Below are positions 14,543 to 22,357 of a stretch of 24,431 bases of DNA, in pieces; within the stretch, counting starts at the first letter, position 1, and every line of letters starts with the position of its first letter. A program made the translations under genes and the position numbers. The notes beneath the pieces were generated by a model. The model made no database searches. It saw nothing but the letters and a program-made list of their open reading frames with translations, and was not told the DNA's origin. The DNA comes from Candidatus Omnitrophota bacterium (GTDB taxonomy: Bacteria; Hinthialibacterota; Hinthialibacteria; JAKQFZ01): contig JAKQFZ010000024.1 in NCBI GenBank assembly GCA_029558215.1, forward strand, positions 1-24,431, written 5' to 3'.

Positions 14543-17056
14543 ATGGGTGGTTGGTGTTTGGTCGGCTTTTTGACGGTCTTCCTGACTGTCGCCAATGTCC
14601 TTGATGCAAGAGCGGCCGATATTCCAAAGAATGCAGCATCGTCAAAACAAGATGCGGGCGGTGTCTTTGGCATCAATGGCGTTGGAGCATTTCATCAGCG
14701 CCATGCCCTCCAGGGGGATGTTCTGCGCCGAATCAGTAATCTGAAACAACTGGGTATCCGCTGGGATCGAAGCGATTTCTGGTGGCATGTTTTGGAACCT
14801 CGCGAGGGAGAGTTCGACTGGAGTTTTTCCGACGCACTGCTCGATCTGTACGACCAGCACGATCTTCAGATTTTCCCCATCCTTTGCTACTCCTCTGCTT
14901 GGGCACGGGGAGACGGATTTGCCCCAGCAAATGAGCTGGAATGGAAACAGTTTGCCAACTTCACCTTTGAAGCGGTCAACCGCTACAAGGATCGCATCCG
15001 CTATTGGGAAATCTGGAACGAACCAAACATCTTGCCATTTTGGAGACCCCAACCAGACGTGGAAGACTACACACGACTTCTCAAGGAAGCCTACAAGGCA
15101 GCCAAGCGAGCCGACCCCAACTGCATCGTCGTCGGCATGTGTACCGCCGGATTTGATCTGAAATTTATCGAACGGGCATATCAACTGGGCGCGAGGGACT
15201 ATTTCGATGTGCTTTCCTGCCATTACTATCTGACGGGGGAACCTGAACAGGCGATCAAGCGCGACTTGCAGAACCTTCGCCACTTGATGACCCGATATGG
15301 AGACTCGGACAAGAAGGTCTGGATCACCGAAATGGGTGTCACCTCCCACCCGAACCGCAAACACGGCGTTTCGGAGCAACAGCAGGCGAATCTGCTGGTG
15401 CGGAATTATCTGTCGAATCTTGCCACCGGACTTGTTGAGAAAATCTTCTGGTTTTGTCTCGTGGACTGGACGGACAATCCCGATGATGAGCGCTGGGATT
15501 CCTATCTTGGACTGCTTCGCTACGACCGATCGGAAAAGCCGTCTTTTGAAGCATGCAGGAACCTGGCCACCTGGCTGGACGGGGCGGAGTATGTTGGAGA
15601 CCCACGCCTGGATGGCAAGGTTCACAGCTGGCTGTGGAAAAAGGGAGAGGATTTGATTCTCATTGCATGCACAAGCGGTGAGTCGGTTGATCTGATGCTC
15701 CCGACAGCACACTCTTCTCTCAAACACCATGGTCTTTTTGGTGAGACCCAGACGATCGATGGCCTCGAAGACGGGAATGCACACTGTACCATCAATGAAA
15801 CGCCGGCTTGCTTTGTTGGGATTTCTGAGAGTCTCTTGCTCAGAACGTCTTTCCGGTTCTGTCCGGACAGCCTGACACTGCAGCCTGAGGAGACGGTGAA
15901 AGCCCAACTGGTCTTCCTCAATCCCTTCCGCGAGAAGATCAAGGCACGGCTTTCGATCGAGTCTCCCAAAGGCTGGAAGGTGCGTTGTCCCCGAAGTCTC
16001 ACTCTTGCACCTCAGGCTGAGCGCAGAGTAAGCGTCACATTGCGGGCACCATCCGATTCGATCGCCCGCGACCACACAATTCGCACAACACTGGAGATCC
16101 AAGGTGATGAGTTAAGCGAGGCCGCTTCTTCATCGTTTCCCCTGCCGATGGAAGCAACGCTCAGAGCCGTTGTCAGCGATGCGGTAAGCCTGCGACTGCG
16201 GCCAATCATTGACCAGGATCAGATCGTCACAACATTGGAGGTTGCCAGCCATCTGACAAATCCCTCAATGTGCGATCTCAGTATGCGCTTTCCCTGGAAG
16301 AGCGAGAAGACCCGGAAGACCGTACCTGCGGGGGAACAGATCAGATGGGAGTGTCGGAGTTCCCTTGCTGAACTTCGCAACATGAGAATCACGGAACCTA
16401 TTGTCGCAGGGGTGAAGATCGCCCGCAAACCTCACCCGATCGAAAAGCGGTTCAACATTGCGGTGATCCCTTTGGTTGAGAGTTCCTCGTGGAGTCGAGA
16501 TCCTGAGAAGCCAACAGTCTCTCTTCGCCAGGTGCATGCCTTGACCGGCATCGGCTCTGAGAGTGATTTCACTTCGGATGTGTGGCTGGCATTCTCGAAG
16601 CAGAGTCTTCTGGTCTGCGCGCGATTTCACGATTGTACGCCTGCACAGAATCCTTTCGACGGAGAGGACATCTGGAAGGGCGACTCGCTCGAAATCTACC
16701 TCGGTTTCGGTGGCCCTGAAGAACGACCTTACTTCTCGCCACGTGATTTCCAGATGCTTGTGTCACCAGGCATCCGAGGCGAGAACGCGCAGATATTCTC
16801 TTTTCCACAGAAACGCAAAATCAGCGAAGCACAGATATCGGTTGACCTGTTCGACTCAGGCTGCGAAATCAAGGCGGAGATTCCGCTGTCGGTATTCGGA
16901 GAACCGGGTGTCGAGTCGGGACAGATCATCGGTTTGGATGTCGCGGCACATGATTACAGCCCAGACCGCCAGCCCGAGATGCAGGCGTTGATGTGGAACG
17001 GAACAGGTGCAAACTGGCTGACTCCACGAGACTGGGGCATCGGCGTTATCCGATGA
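14543..17056 (+). CDS. Secreted clan GH-A glycoside hydrolase with NEW3-like and CBM9-like domains
   Basis: Protein of 837 residues. Signal peptide at 1-24 (MGGWCLVGFLTVFLTVANVLDARA). Residues about 40-350 are a (beta/alpha)8 hydrolase of clan GH-A: RWDRSDFWWHVLEPREGEFDW, YWEIWNEPN with the probable acid/base E160, and VWITEMGV with the probable nucleophile E263. Overall it resembles GH39/GH5-type enzymes; the exact family is not decidable by eye. Residues about 430-520 look like a beta-sandwich of the NPCBM-associated (NEW3) type (LQPEETVKAQLVFLNPF, RSLTLAPQAERRVSVTLRAP). The end (about 640-837) resembles a CBM9-like domain (DVWLAFSKQSLLVCARF, DIWKGDSLEIYLGF). AGGAG lies six bases before the ATG. 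Expected role is cleavage of a beta-linked polysaccharide outside the cytoplasm. It follows the TPR lipoprotein gene by 73 bp and is the last plus-strand gene of the cluster. Confidence 0.85.
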   Translation: MGGWCLVGFLTVFLTVANVLDARAADIPKNAASSKQDAGGVFGINGVGAFHQRHALQGDVLRRISNLKQLGIRWDRSDFWWHVLEPREGEFDWSFSDALLDLYDQHDLQIFPILCYSSAWARGDGFAPANELEWKQFANFTFEAVNRYKDRIRYWEIWNEPNILPFWRPQPDVEDYTRLLKEAYKAAKRADPNCIVVGMCTAGFDLKFIERAYQLGARDYFDVLSCHYYLTGEPEQAIKRDLQNLRHLMTRYGDSDKKVWITEMGVTSHPNRKHGVSEQQQANLLVRNYLSNLATGLVEKIFWFCLVDWTDNPDDERWDSYLGLLRYDRSEKPSFEACRNLATWLDGAEYVGDPRLDGKVHSWLWKKGEDLILIACTSGESVDLMLPTAHSSLKHHGLFGETQTIDGLEDGNAHCTINETPACFVGISESLLLRTSFRFCPDSLTLQPEETVKAQLVFLNPFREKIKARLSIESPKGWKVRCPRSLTLAPQAERRVSVTLRAPSDSIARDHTIRTTLEIQGDELSEAASSSFPLPMEATLRAVVSDAVSLRLRPIIDQDQIVTTLEVASHLTNPSMCDLSMRFPWKSEKTRKTVPAGEQIRWECRSSLAELRNMRITEPIVAGVKIARKPHPIEKRFNIAVIPLVESSSWSRDPEKPTVSLRQVHALTGIGSESDFTSDVWLAFSKQSLLVCARFHDCTPAQNPFDGEDIWKGDSLEIYLGFGGPEERPYFSPRDFQMLVSPGIRGENAQIFSFPQKRKISEAQISVDLFDSGCEIKAEIPLSVFGEPGVESGQIIGLDVAAHDYSPDRQPEMQALMWNGTGANWLTPRDWGIGVIR

Positions 17057-17114
17057 GATGTACAGAGTGTATGGGCAGCTGGGATATGGTGGATCTTTCT
17101 CGGGCTGGGAGCCC

Positions 17115-18299
17115 TCACCGAAGCCAATCTGAGGCTTGTCTCTCAAAGAATTCATCGAGGGGCACACCTTGGGAACCTACCAGAAGCATTCTCGCACCGG
17201 GATAGCGTTGTCTAAACTGATCCAGACCAGTTGCTTTGCAGCTTCGACCGCTCTTCACTTCAACCGCCCAGACGTCTCTCCCTCGTGCGATGATGAAGTC
17301 CACTTCGTGGTGCCCCTCTCGCCAGTATGTGACGGAGTACTCGACAGAGTTGAGGCCGTTCAGCAGATGCGCCCCAACCGCATTTTCCACAAGTCTTCCC
17401 CACCATACCGAGTCGGCAATGGCGCTCTCGAAATCATGAGTCGAGAGCGCATTCACCAAGGCGTTATTCCATAGAACAAGTTTGGGACTGCTCCCGCGTT
17501 TGCGCCTCGTTCCACGAGAAAAAAGTTCAAGGCCACTGACCAGAAATGCTGACTCAAGAAGTCGCAGATAGTTTGCCAAGGTGGTTGTATTTCCCGCCTC
17601 TTGCAGTTGACCAAGCATCTTGTTGTAGGAAACGATCTGGCTTGGAAAGGTTGCAGACAGGGCAAAGAGGTGCCGAAGAAGAGCGGGTTTCGTAACCTTT
17701 ACCATATGAAGAACATCTCGGGCAAGAACGGTCTCGATCAAGGAATCCACGACATACCTTTTCCAGAACGTCTCGTTCTCGATGAACGCAGAGGCTCCCG
17801 GATAGCCACCAAAGTAGATCCATTCTTCGACACTCCACTCAAAGGCGTCACGACATTCGGAAAAACTCCAATGAGTACACCGGTGAAGAAAGAATCGTCC
17901 CGTTAGACTCTCCGTAAGCCCCTCTTGCATGAGCAAAGCGGACGAGCCGAGCACAAGCACCCGAATGTCTGAAGCAGGACGCCGACTGTCCCAGAGCAGT
18001 TTCAGCGTTTCACTCCATCCACGTACCTTCTGCAATTCATCCAAGATAAGAATGACAGGACTCTTCTGCGATGTACAAAGAGTCTGCGCCCTTCGCCATT
18101 GGGTCTCAAGCCAAGCCGAGTCAAGAGGAACCGGACTATCTGCGGTGGCATAGACACATGGAATGTCTACGGCTTCCTCAACCTGACGTGCAATGGTGGT
18201 CTTGCCTACCTGACGAGGGCCTACCAAGACATGAATCACCGAGGTGGGATTGGACAATTTCTCGCGAAGTACGCCAGTCAGTGCTCTCTCATATTTCAT
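17115..18299 (-). CDS. AAA-family ATPase with DUF4143 C-terminal domain
   Basis: Start placed at ATG 18299 (394 residues); an in-frame TTG at 18320 would add seven residues, and neither start has a clear ribosome-binding site. Walker A GPRQVGKTT (27-35) and Walker B VILILDELQKV (82-92) are intact, followed by VLVLGSSALLMQ and the S-L-x-G-R-F motif (sensor region) of AAA_14 ATPases. The C-terminal part matches DUF4143: WWGRLVENAVGAHLLNGL, then YWREGHHEVDFIIA and VWAVEVKSG, which has the spacing of a PD-(D/E)xK-like nuclease core (E, D, ExK). These proteins are frequent in bacteria and archaea, often in mobile or horizontally moved DNA; cellular role unproven. It faces the hydrolase gene tail to tail. 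The promoter region just upstream carries an unusual inverted repeat. Confidence 0.88.
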   Translation of the reverse strand: MKYERALTGVLREKLSNPTSVIHVLVGPRQVGKTTIARQVEEAVDIPCVYATADSPVPLDSAWLETQWRRAQTLCTSQKSPVILILDELQKVRGWSETLKLLWDSRRPASDIRVLVLGSSALLMQEGLTESLTGRFFLHRCTHWSFSECRDAFEWSVEEWIYFGGYPGASAFIENETFWKRYVVDSLIETVLARDVLHMVKVTKPALLRHLFALSATFPSQIVSYNKMLGQLQEAGNTTTLANYLRLLESAFLVSGLELFSRGTRRKRGSSPKLVLWNNALVNALSTHDFESAIADSVWWGRLVENAVGAHLLNGLNSVEYSVTYWREGHHEVDFIIARGRDVWAVEVKSGRSCKATGLDQFRQRYPGARMLLVGSQGVPLDEFFERQASDWLR

Positions 18300-18307
18300 G
18301 ATTTTCG

Positions 18308-18336
18308 TTATTAGCACCAATAGAAATAAGAATCAA
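18308..18336 (-). promoter_or_regulatory. Candidate promoter of the DUF4143 ATPase gene
   Basis: On the minus strand TTGATT (18331-18336) is followed after 17 bp by TAATAA (18308-18313), a plausible -35/-10 pair, although the -10 is a weak match. It lies so close to ATG 18299 that the transcript would be nearly leaderless, consistent with the absence of a ribosome-binding site. The inverted repeat at 18336-18368 directly adjoins the -35 box. Confidence 0.35.
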
Positions 18337-18379
18337 GTAAAATTACTTAGTCATTGAGTAATTTTACTCAGTCGTTGAG
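18336..18379. promoter_or_regulatory. AT-rich inverted repeat and 21-bp-spaced direct repeats, candidate operator
   Basis: AGTAAAATTACT (18336-18347) is matched perfectly by AGTAATTTTACT (18357-18368), a 12-bp-arm inverted repeat with a 9-bp spacer. Superimposed on it, TTACTTAGTCATTGAG (18343-18358) recurs as TTACTCAGTCGTTGAG (18364-18379), 21 bp or two helical turns later with two mismatches. The second copy runs into the 3' end of the membrane-protein gene. The arrangement fits cooperative protein binding at the promoter of the ATPase gene; an AT-rich bidirectional terminator is the alternative. Confidence 0.5.
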
Positions 18380-18879
18380 ATGCGCTTGATGATTGCATCT
18401 GGTTTCAGCAGAAGCAACAGTGCAAGGACAAACTGGCAGAATGCTCCCAGAACAGCGGACAACCAGTCACTGTCTACAAACCCATCCTTGTGGAGAAGCT
18501 TCACCCCGATGTACTTGTGGAGTCTGAATATCTGCTTGATGAGGTCGGGAATGGAACGAAAGACAAGAAATACCCCCAGCAACAATATTCCAATTCTAAG
18601 AAGATTCTCCGGTGACGGAAGTTGCGGAATGGATTCGGACTCGGAAAGCCCTGTGATGCGAACAAGCAGATCGGTCTTGAACAGCAATATGAAAGCAAGC
18701 GCAAAACTCAAGAAGCTATGAATGAGTGTCCAGTAGAATGAAGGCGTCAGCATCCCACCTTCAGGTGAGGAATAGACCTTCATGCTGAGCCAGACACCGA
18801 CCTGGGCGATCGTCCCCATTGCGAAGTACAACTGAAATAACCCCAGAACCTTGCAGGCAACGATAAAGAGCCCTTTCAT
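18364..18879 (-). CDS. Small multi-pass membrane protein of unknown function
   Basis: I place the start at ATG 18879 (171 residues), which has AAGGGGAA about 8 bp upstream; an earlier in-frame Met at 18987 lies beyond the terminator of the neighbouring gene and is not credible. Four hydrophobic segments are visible: GLFIVACKVLGLFQLYFAMGTIAQVGVWL, FYWTLIHSFLSFALAFILLF, the LLRIGILLLGVFLVF stretch, and LSAVLGAFCQFVLALLLLL near the end. A short polar loop (SESESIPQLPSPENLLR) lies between segments two and three. No family is recognised and no catalytic motif is seen. It ends immediately at the repeat region upstream of the ATPase gene, and its stop codon lies inside the second direct-repeat copy. 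It is separated from the tagged exported protein upstream by a hairpin terminator, so it needs its own promoter in about 18880-18940. Confidence 0.6.
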   Translation of the reverse strand: MKGLFIVACKVLGLFQLYFAMGTIAQVGVWLSMKVYSSPEGGMLTPSFYWTLIHSFLSFALAFILLFKTDLLVRITGLSESESIPQLPSPENLLRIGILLLGVFLVFRSIPDLIKQIFRLHKYIGVKLLHKDGFVDSDWLSAVLGAFCQFVLALLLLLKPDAIIKRISTTE

Positions 18880-18940
18880 CGCGTCTTCCCCTTTCTGTGT
18901 CTTCTCTTCTACACTCCCATTCGTCTGATCTGTCATGTGG

Positions 18941-18977
18941 AAAAAAACAGGGCTGGAAAAGTTTCCCAGCCCTGTTT
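18941..18977 (-). terminator. Rho-independent terminator of the tagged exported-protein gene at 19005-20768
   Basis: Arms AAACAGGGCTGG (18945-18956) and CCAGCCCTGTTT (18966-18977) form a 12-bp GC-rich hairpin. Read on the minus strand it is followed by a run of seven T (18941-18947), giving a textbook intrinsic terminator. The same stem sequence occurs at 21168-21199 behind the second tagged gene. Confidence 0.9.
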
Positions 18978-19004
18978 GTTTGTTCATCGAATCCGAAGTG
19001 ACGA

Positions 19005-20768
19005 TTATTCGTAGACTTCGAATTCTCTCACGCCTGTGGACGGAGTCGGGGTGTCCACCGGAGGAGAAGTCAGATAGTCAATAACGTCTGCCATCAGGGC
19101 AGCTCGAGCCGCCGCGCCTTGGGCAAAGGAGGTGCATGGATCCGGACGAACCATCTCGAACTCGAATCCGAAAGAAACAACCTGCTCACCGTAGCAGACG
19201 CAGGCACTCTCGGCGCTGTTGTAGTTCATCGCCGGAACTGCACCCGACCGTGCAGCGATCTGATCGTTATGTGTGCCAGCCCATGCGGCATAGCTCCAGA
19301 GATCTGTTCCAGTGCGAAACGCGCTTAAACTGGTGAAGATGCCGGACGTGTTAATCGTGTCTGAAGCGATATTATCCGAAACGAGAATCGCTTTCAGTTT
19401 GTCCGCCAGAAATGCCTGTTTCGCCGAAGAACCAGCATTCAGGTCGGTGATGAAGCCCGTTCCGGAGATCATGAGTCTTCCACCAGCGTCAATGTAGCTG
19501 GCAAGTTTCGACACATTGGCCTCTGAGAGTCCCTCTCCACCTGTGGGAGCAGAACCCGCCGCATCGCCATCCATACCGTTAGACCAGACAACAAAAGTGT
19601 TCGTGGATGGGGCAAGTACCACACTGCCATCAGCCACTGCTCTTGCCAGACAACTGATGTAGTTGCGTCCGTTCGTGGCAAGAGCCTGCGCATTGTAGAC
19701 CGACATGTGATAGTATCCTGCATCAACAAAGTAGGAATTTGTGTTGGGATACCTGTCCAGATCGAGAACGATCTGATCAAGAGTTGACCCGCCATCCGCT
19801 CTCAAGCGAGCGGCGAGAAAAATACTCTTGCCAGACTCGTTCTGCTGCGGAGTCGCATTATCGAACGCAGTGAGTCTGATGTAAATCGCCTGTTCGGGAG
19901 TGACACCGGTCAACACGGCAGATGTGGCACTGCTCGCCGCCGTCGCGAACGGTGTGCTCGGGAACGTCATCCTGTTGCCAGCGAAGTTGGAATTGGTTCC
20001 AAGATAGATTGCGTAGTGATCCAAGTCAGGTTCCGTGTTGGCGACCCAGCTTACCAGAAGATCCCCCGGGTTGGTGCCCTGCTTCAGTGAGAGCAACACC
20101 GGAGGAGCTGGAGGCGTAAAATCGGTCTGAGGCGTCACGACTCTGACGTTGTCAATATCAAAAGTGAACTGCGCTGCCGTTGGTGCCGTGGTTGTATACA
20201 GAAGCATTGAGTTCATGACCACGGTGCCTGAGTTCCAGACACCGTTTCCGGTGACCCAACCGGTGCATCCCTCAGAAAGCTTCCAGACATATTCTGTTGA
20301 TGCGTTCGGCGCCAATGTCGTGAGGGGACCCCTCTCCAAACCACCGTCACTGACCACAAAGGCAAACTGCATTGGATCAGCAGTTCGGTTGTAGATGTCC
20401 GCATGCAATTCGGCTGATGTAGGTATGTTCCCCAAAGCGGCTCCACTGGCTGTGCTGATGCGGAGCGCCCAGTAGAGGGTTGTCCCGCCACTTTCATAGA
20501 CGTTCGCGTTCGCCGGATAGTCAACACCTGGCAGAGTCCAGTTTGCACCAAAGCGTCCCGCGGCCGCACCGTGGGTGACATGCTCGGTAACGTATTGCGG
20601 AATTGGCGAATACCGAGGTGACGCAATGTTTCTGTCCTGACCCGGCTGAGGCGATGTTGTCCGCCACCCTGCCGGATTGGCATTCTCAAAACTTTCGATA
20701 ACCGTGTCTGCCATCGCCATGGGAACAATTGAACAAAGAGCCAAAACCAGCAAAAGTCTTCTATGCAT
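19005..20768 (-). CDS. Large exported protein with Fn3-like domain and C-terminal EFEVYE tag
   Basis: Protein of 587 residues with a signal peptide at 1-20 (MHRRLLLVLALCSIVPMAMA). Residues about 21-212 look like a beta-sandwich domain (VIESFENANPAGWRT, ending FTFDIDNVRVV) of the kind seen in carbohydrate-binding modules. Residues 218-315 form a fibronectin type III-like domain (PPAPPVLLSLKQG, GDLLVSWVANTEPDLDHYAIYLG). Residues about 325-565 resemble a GATase-1-like or flavodoxin-like fold (LSEANVSKLASYIDAGGRLMISGTGF). The last residues are a short Pro/Thr linker (PPVDTPTPSTG) and the tag VREFEVYE. The ribosome-binding region GAAAGGAG precedes the ATG. Its 3' end from the tag to the terminator is nearly identical to that of the gene at 21227-22357. 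Function unknown; a surface or secreted enzyme or binding protein is likely. Confidence 0.8.
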   Translation of the reverse strand: MHRRLLLVLALCSIVPMAMADTVIESFENANPAGWRTTSPQPGQDRNIASPRYSPIPQYVTEHVTHGAAAGRFGANWTLPGVDYPANANVYESGGTTLYWALRISTASGAALGNIPTSAELHADIYNRTADPMQFAFVVSDGGLERGPLTTLAPNASTEYVWKLSEGCTGWVTGNGVWNSGTVVMNSMLLYTTTAPTAAQFTFDIDNVRVVTPQTDFTPPAPPVLLSLKQGTNPGDLLVSWVANTEPDLDHYAIYLGTNSNFAGNRMTFPSTPFATAASSATSAVLTGVTPEQAIYIRLTAFDNATPQQNESGKSIFLAARLRADGGSTLDQIVLDLDRYPNTNSYFVDAGYYHMSVYNAQALATNGRNYISCLARAVADGSVVLAPSTNTFVVWSNGMDGDAAGSAPTGGEGLSEANVSKLASYIDAGGRLMISGTGFITDLNAGSSAKQAFLADKLKAILVSDNIASDTINTSGIFTSLSAFRTGTDLWSYAAWAGTHNDQIAARSGAVPAMNYNSAESACVCYGEQVVSFGFEFEMVRPDPCTSFAQGAAARAALMADVIDYLTSPPVDTPTPSTGVREFEVYE

Positions 20769-20883
20769 CTCTCAAAACTCCTTTCACGAAAAACAAGACG
20801 AAAAAAAGTATAACACTCGCTCAAAAACCAAATGATCAACTCTTCCGAGAACTACGCTGCAATCACCTCCTTGCCTTCGGCAA
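20769..20883 (-). promoter_or_regulatory. 5' leader of the 19005-20768 gene: hairpin, GGAGGTGAT box, U-rich stretch, RBS
   Basis: On the minus strand the leader contains a perfect 5-bp hairpin TTGCC-GAA-GGCAA (20871-20883), followed at once by AAGGAGGTGATT (20861-20872). This is a full-length match to the anti-Shine-Dalgarno end of 16S rRNA, but it lies 94 nt before the ATG at 20768, so it is not the gene's own ribosome-binding site. A U-rich stretch and then GAAAGGAGTTTT just before the start codon follow. The same plan is found upstream of the gene at 21227-22357. Confidence 0.55.
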
Positions 20884-21018
20884 CCCGATACATACATACC
20901 CACTTCGTTAAGGCCAAAGATATCATCCCTGAAAATGACGTGTCAATGAGTTTTCTCAGAAAATGGTACTGCCTCAGCTATCGCAGGGGGGCACGAAGAA
21001 CGACAGTGTAAGCAAGAT

Positions 21019-21136
21019 GTCACTCTGAGCGGAGTCTTCGGAGCGAAGAGTCTCTCTTTGCCTTCGCCGAAGGGCTTCGGACTGTAGGAGAGATTCTTCA
21101 CTTCGCTCCCAAGAGCGTTGCTACGTTCAGAATGAC
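21019..21136. repeat. Dispersed palindromic repeat, copy 1
   Basis: The element begins GTCACTCTGAGC and ends GTTCAGAATGAC, imperfect inverted termini, and holds internal pairs such as GAGCGAAGAGTCTCT and GAGATTCTTCACTTCGCTC. A related element with the same termini lies at 24320-24410. This 'GTCATTCTGAG...GAAGAATCTC' type is a common intergenic repeat in many environmental genomes. With the leader at 20769-20883 and the terminator at 21168-21199 it accounts for most of the 458-bp stretch between the two tagged genes. Confidence 0.75.
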
Positions 21137-21167
21137 ATACCCTTCTTTCGGGAGAGCATCCCCAAAG

Positions 21168-21199
21168 AAACAGGGCTGGGAACAATCCCAGCCCTGTTT
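21168..21199 (-). terminator. Hairpin terminator of the tagged exported-protein gene at 21227-22357
   Basis: Thirteen-base perfect arms AAACAGGGCTGGG (21168-21180) and CCCAGCCCTGTTT (21187-21199) with a six-base loop. On the minus strand the stem is followed by TTTCTTT, a weaker T tract than in the copy at 18941-18977. Stem and flanking bases match that copy. Confidence 0.82.
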
Positions 21200-21226
21200 G
21201 TTTGTTCATCGAATCCGAAGTAACGA

Positions 21227-22357
21227 TTATTCGTAGACTTCAAATTCCTTCACACCGGAGGACTTTGTCGGTGTCGCTTCCGGAGTAAATGTCGGAGTCT
21301 CGGTCGGAGTGTTCGTTGGCGTTGCCAATGTGGTGTAGGAGAACTTGCCAAAGAGCGCCAAGTTCGTGCCGAGTGCACGTGATCCGAAGTAACCGCCAAG
21401 TTGAGCATCATTGACGGACATTGTGCCGTAGCCGTAAGTGCTGACGTTCTGTCCAATCTGAGTCTGGAACAGAGTTGCACCTGTTGTCCCATCAAGCGCG
21501 GTCAACCAGTCGTCGGTCTGGCTGTAACCAATGACAAACACTGCGTTCTGTGCCTCTGAATAGTCAATGAGCGCCGCAGCGCCAAAACCCGCCGGAGGAA
21601 CACCGTAGCTGTTTGCCGGAACAAAACCACTTTTCGCAAACCAAGTGTCTGTCACTGACTTGACAATCGAGACAACCTGACCCGCGCCATCAGCTTTGAC
21701 GCCGTAGATCTCTGCGGGATCACTTGTCAGAGCAACGCCCTGCTTAATCTGGGTGGCAGCATCAGTCGCATTGTCAGCGTTGGTTCTGTATGCGAACGTG
21801 AAGTTGACTCCATCGGTCGTCGTCAGGATGGAAACGTCGTAAGAATTGTCACCCGATGAAGCAACAACGGTGTTCACACCGGTGCCATAAACATCCATGG
21901 CACGGGGGAAAATCATCCCGAAATCGTTAGCTGCATTCGCTGAGTCAGCTTGACCAAGGTTGAACTGAGTTGGGACTGCCGACTCATTCGCCCAACGATA
22001 GAGATACCGATCCTCGAGTGTACCGGCACCATCAGGATCTGGGTTGCCACCACCAAAGATCACTCCGTCTGAACCAACGCAAATTGCAAAGACATTAAGA
22101 GTCCCAAAAGTCAGACCCGTCTCATTTAAGTAACCAAGAATCGTGTCACCCGCTTGATTGACGATGGCAACCTTCTTGCCCACAGGGGCGTTGTATTGGC
22201 AGACCAGAAAATGATCCGTCGCATAGTTGTAAGCAACGGAAGAAACCGCACCTTCCATCGTCATCGTCTTAGCCCAATCTACCGAGATACCGGCAAGTTG
22301 TCCAAACGCCGGAGAAACAACCAACATCAGAACTGCAGCCAAAATAATTCTCTTCAT
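21227..22357 (-). CDS. Exported propeller-like protein with TPT linker and C-terminal EFEVYE tag
   Basis: Protein of 376 residues. Signal peptide at 1-19 (MKRIILAAVLMLVVSPAFG). The mature domain (20-~340) is beta-rich with repeated patterns such as HFLVCQYNAPVGKKVAIVNQAGDTILG, GVIFGGGNPDPDG and NAVFVIGYSQTDDWLTALDG, which suggest a beta-propeller; no enzyme signature is seen. It ends with a Thr/Pro linker (TPTNTPTETPTFTPEATPTK) and SSGVKEFEVYE. The final nine residues repeat the end of the larger exported protein at 19005-20768 (GVREFEVYE), although the main domains are unrelated. The ATG at 22357 has GAAAGGAG upstream. The gene has its own leader and terminator and so is probably a single-gene transcript. 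Function unknown; the tag suggests a common destination or processing with the other tagged protein. Confidence 0.8.
   Translation of the reverse strand: MKRIILAAVLMLVVSPAFGQLAGISVDWAKTMTMEGAVSSVAYNYATDHFLVCQYNAPVGKKVAIVNQAGDTILGYLNETGLTFGTLNVFAICVGSDGVIFGGGNPDPDGAGTLEDRYLYRWANESAVPTQFNLGQADSANAANDFGMIFPRAMDVYGTGVNTVVASSGDNSYDVSILTTTDGVNFTFAYRTNADNATDAATQIKQGVALTSDPAEIYGVKADGAGQVVSIVKSVTDTWFAKSGFVPANSYGVPPAGFGAAALIDYSEAQNAVFVIGYSQTDDWLTALDGTTGATLFQTQIGQNVSTYGYGTMSVNDAQLGGYFGSRALGTNLALFGKFSYTTLATPTNTPTETPTFTPEATPTKSSGVKEFEVYE

Noticed and set aside
14642..16102. 486-residue minus-strand frame opposite the glycoside hydrolase
   Set aside because: Antisense to a well-supported GH-A enzyme; its sequence has no family resemblance.
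18880..18987. Longer N-terminus for the small membrane protein (MNKQTGLGNF...) and a similar 88-residue frame at 20943-21209 starting MNKQTGLGLF
   Set aside because: Both begin inside the conserved 3' UTR and terminator hairpin of the tagged genes, so their similarity comes from the repeated terminator and not from protein conservation.
20861..20872. 3' end of a 16S rRNA gene (ATCACCTCCTT on the plus strand)
   Set aside because: Only about 11 bases match; no further rRNA sequence surrounds it. It is treated as a Shine-Dalgarno-like box on the minus strand.
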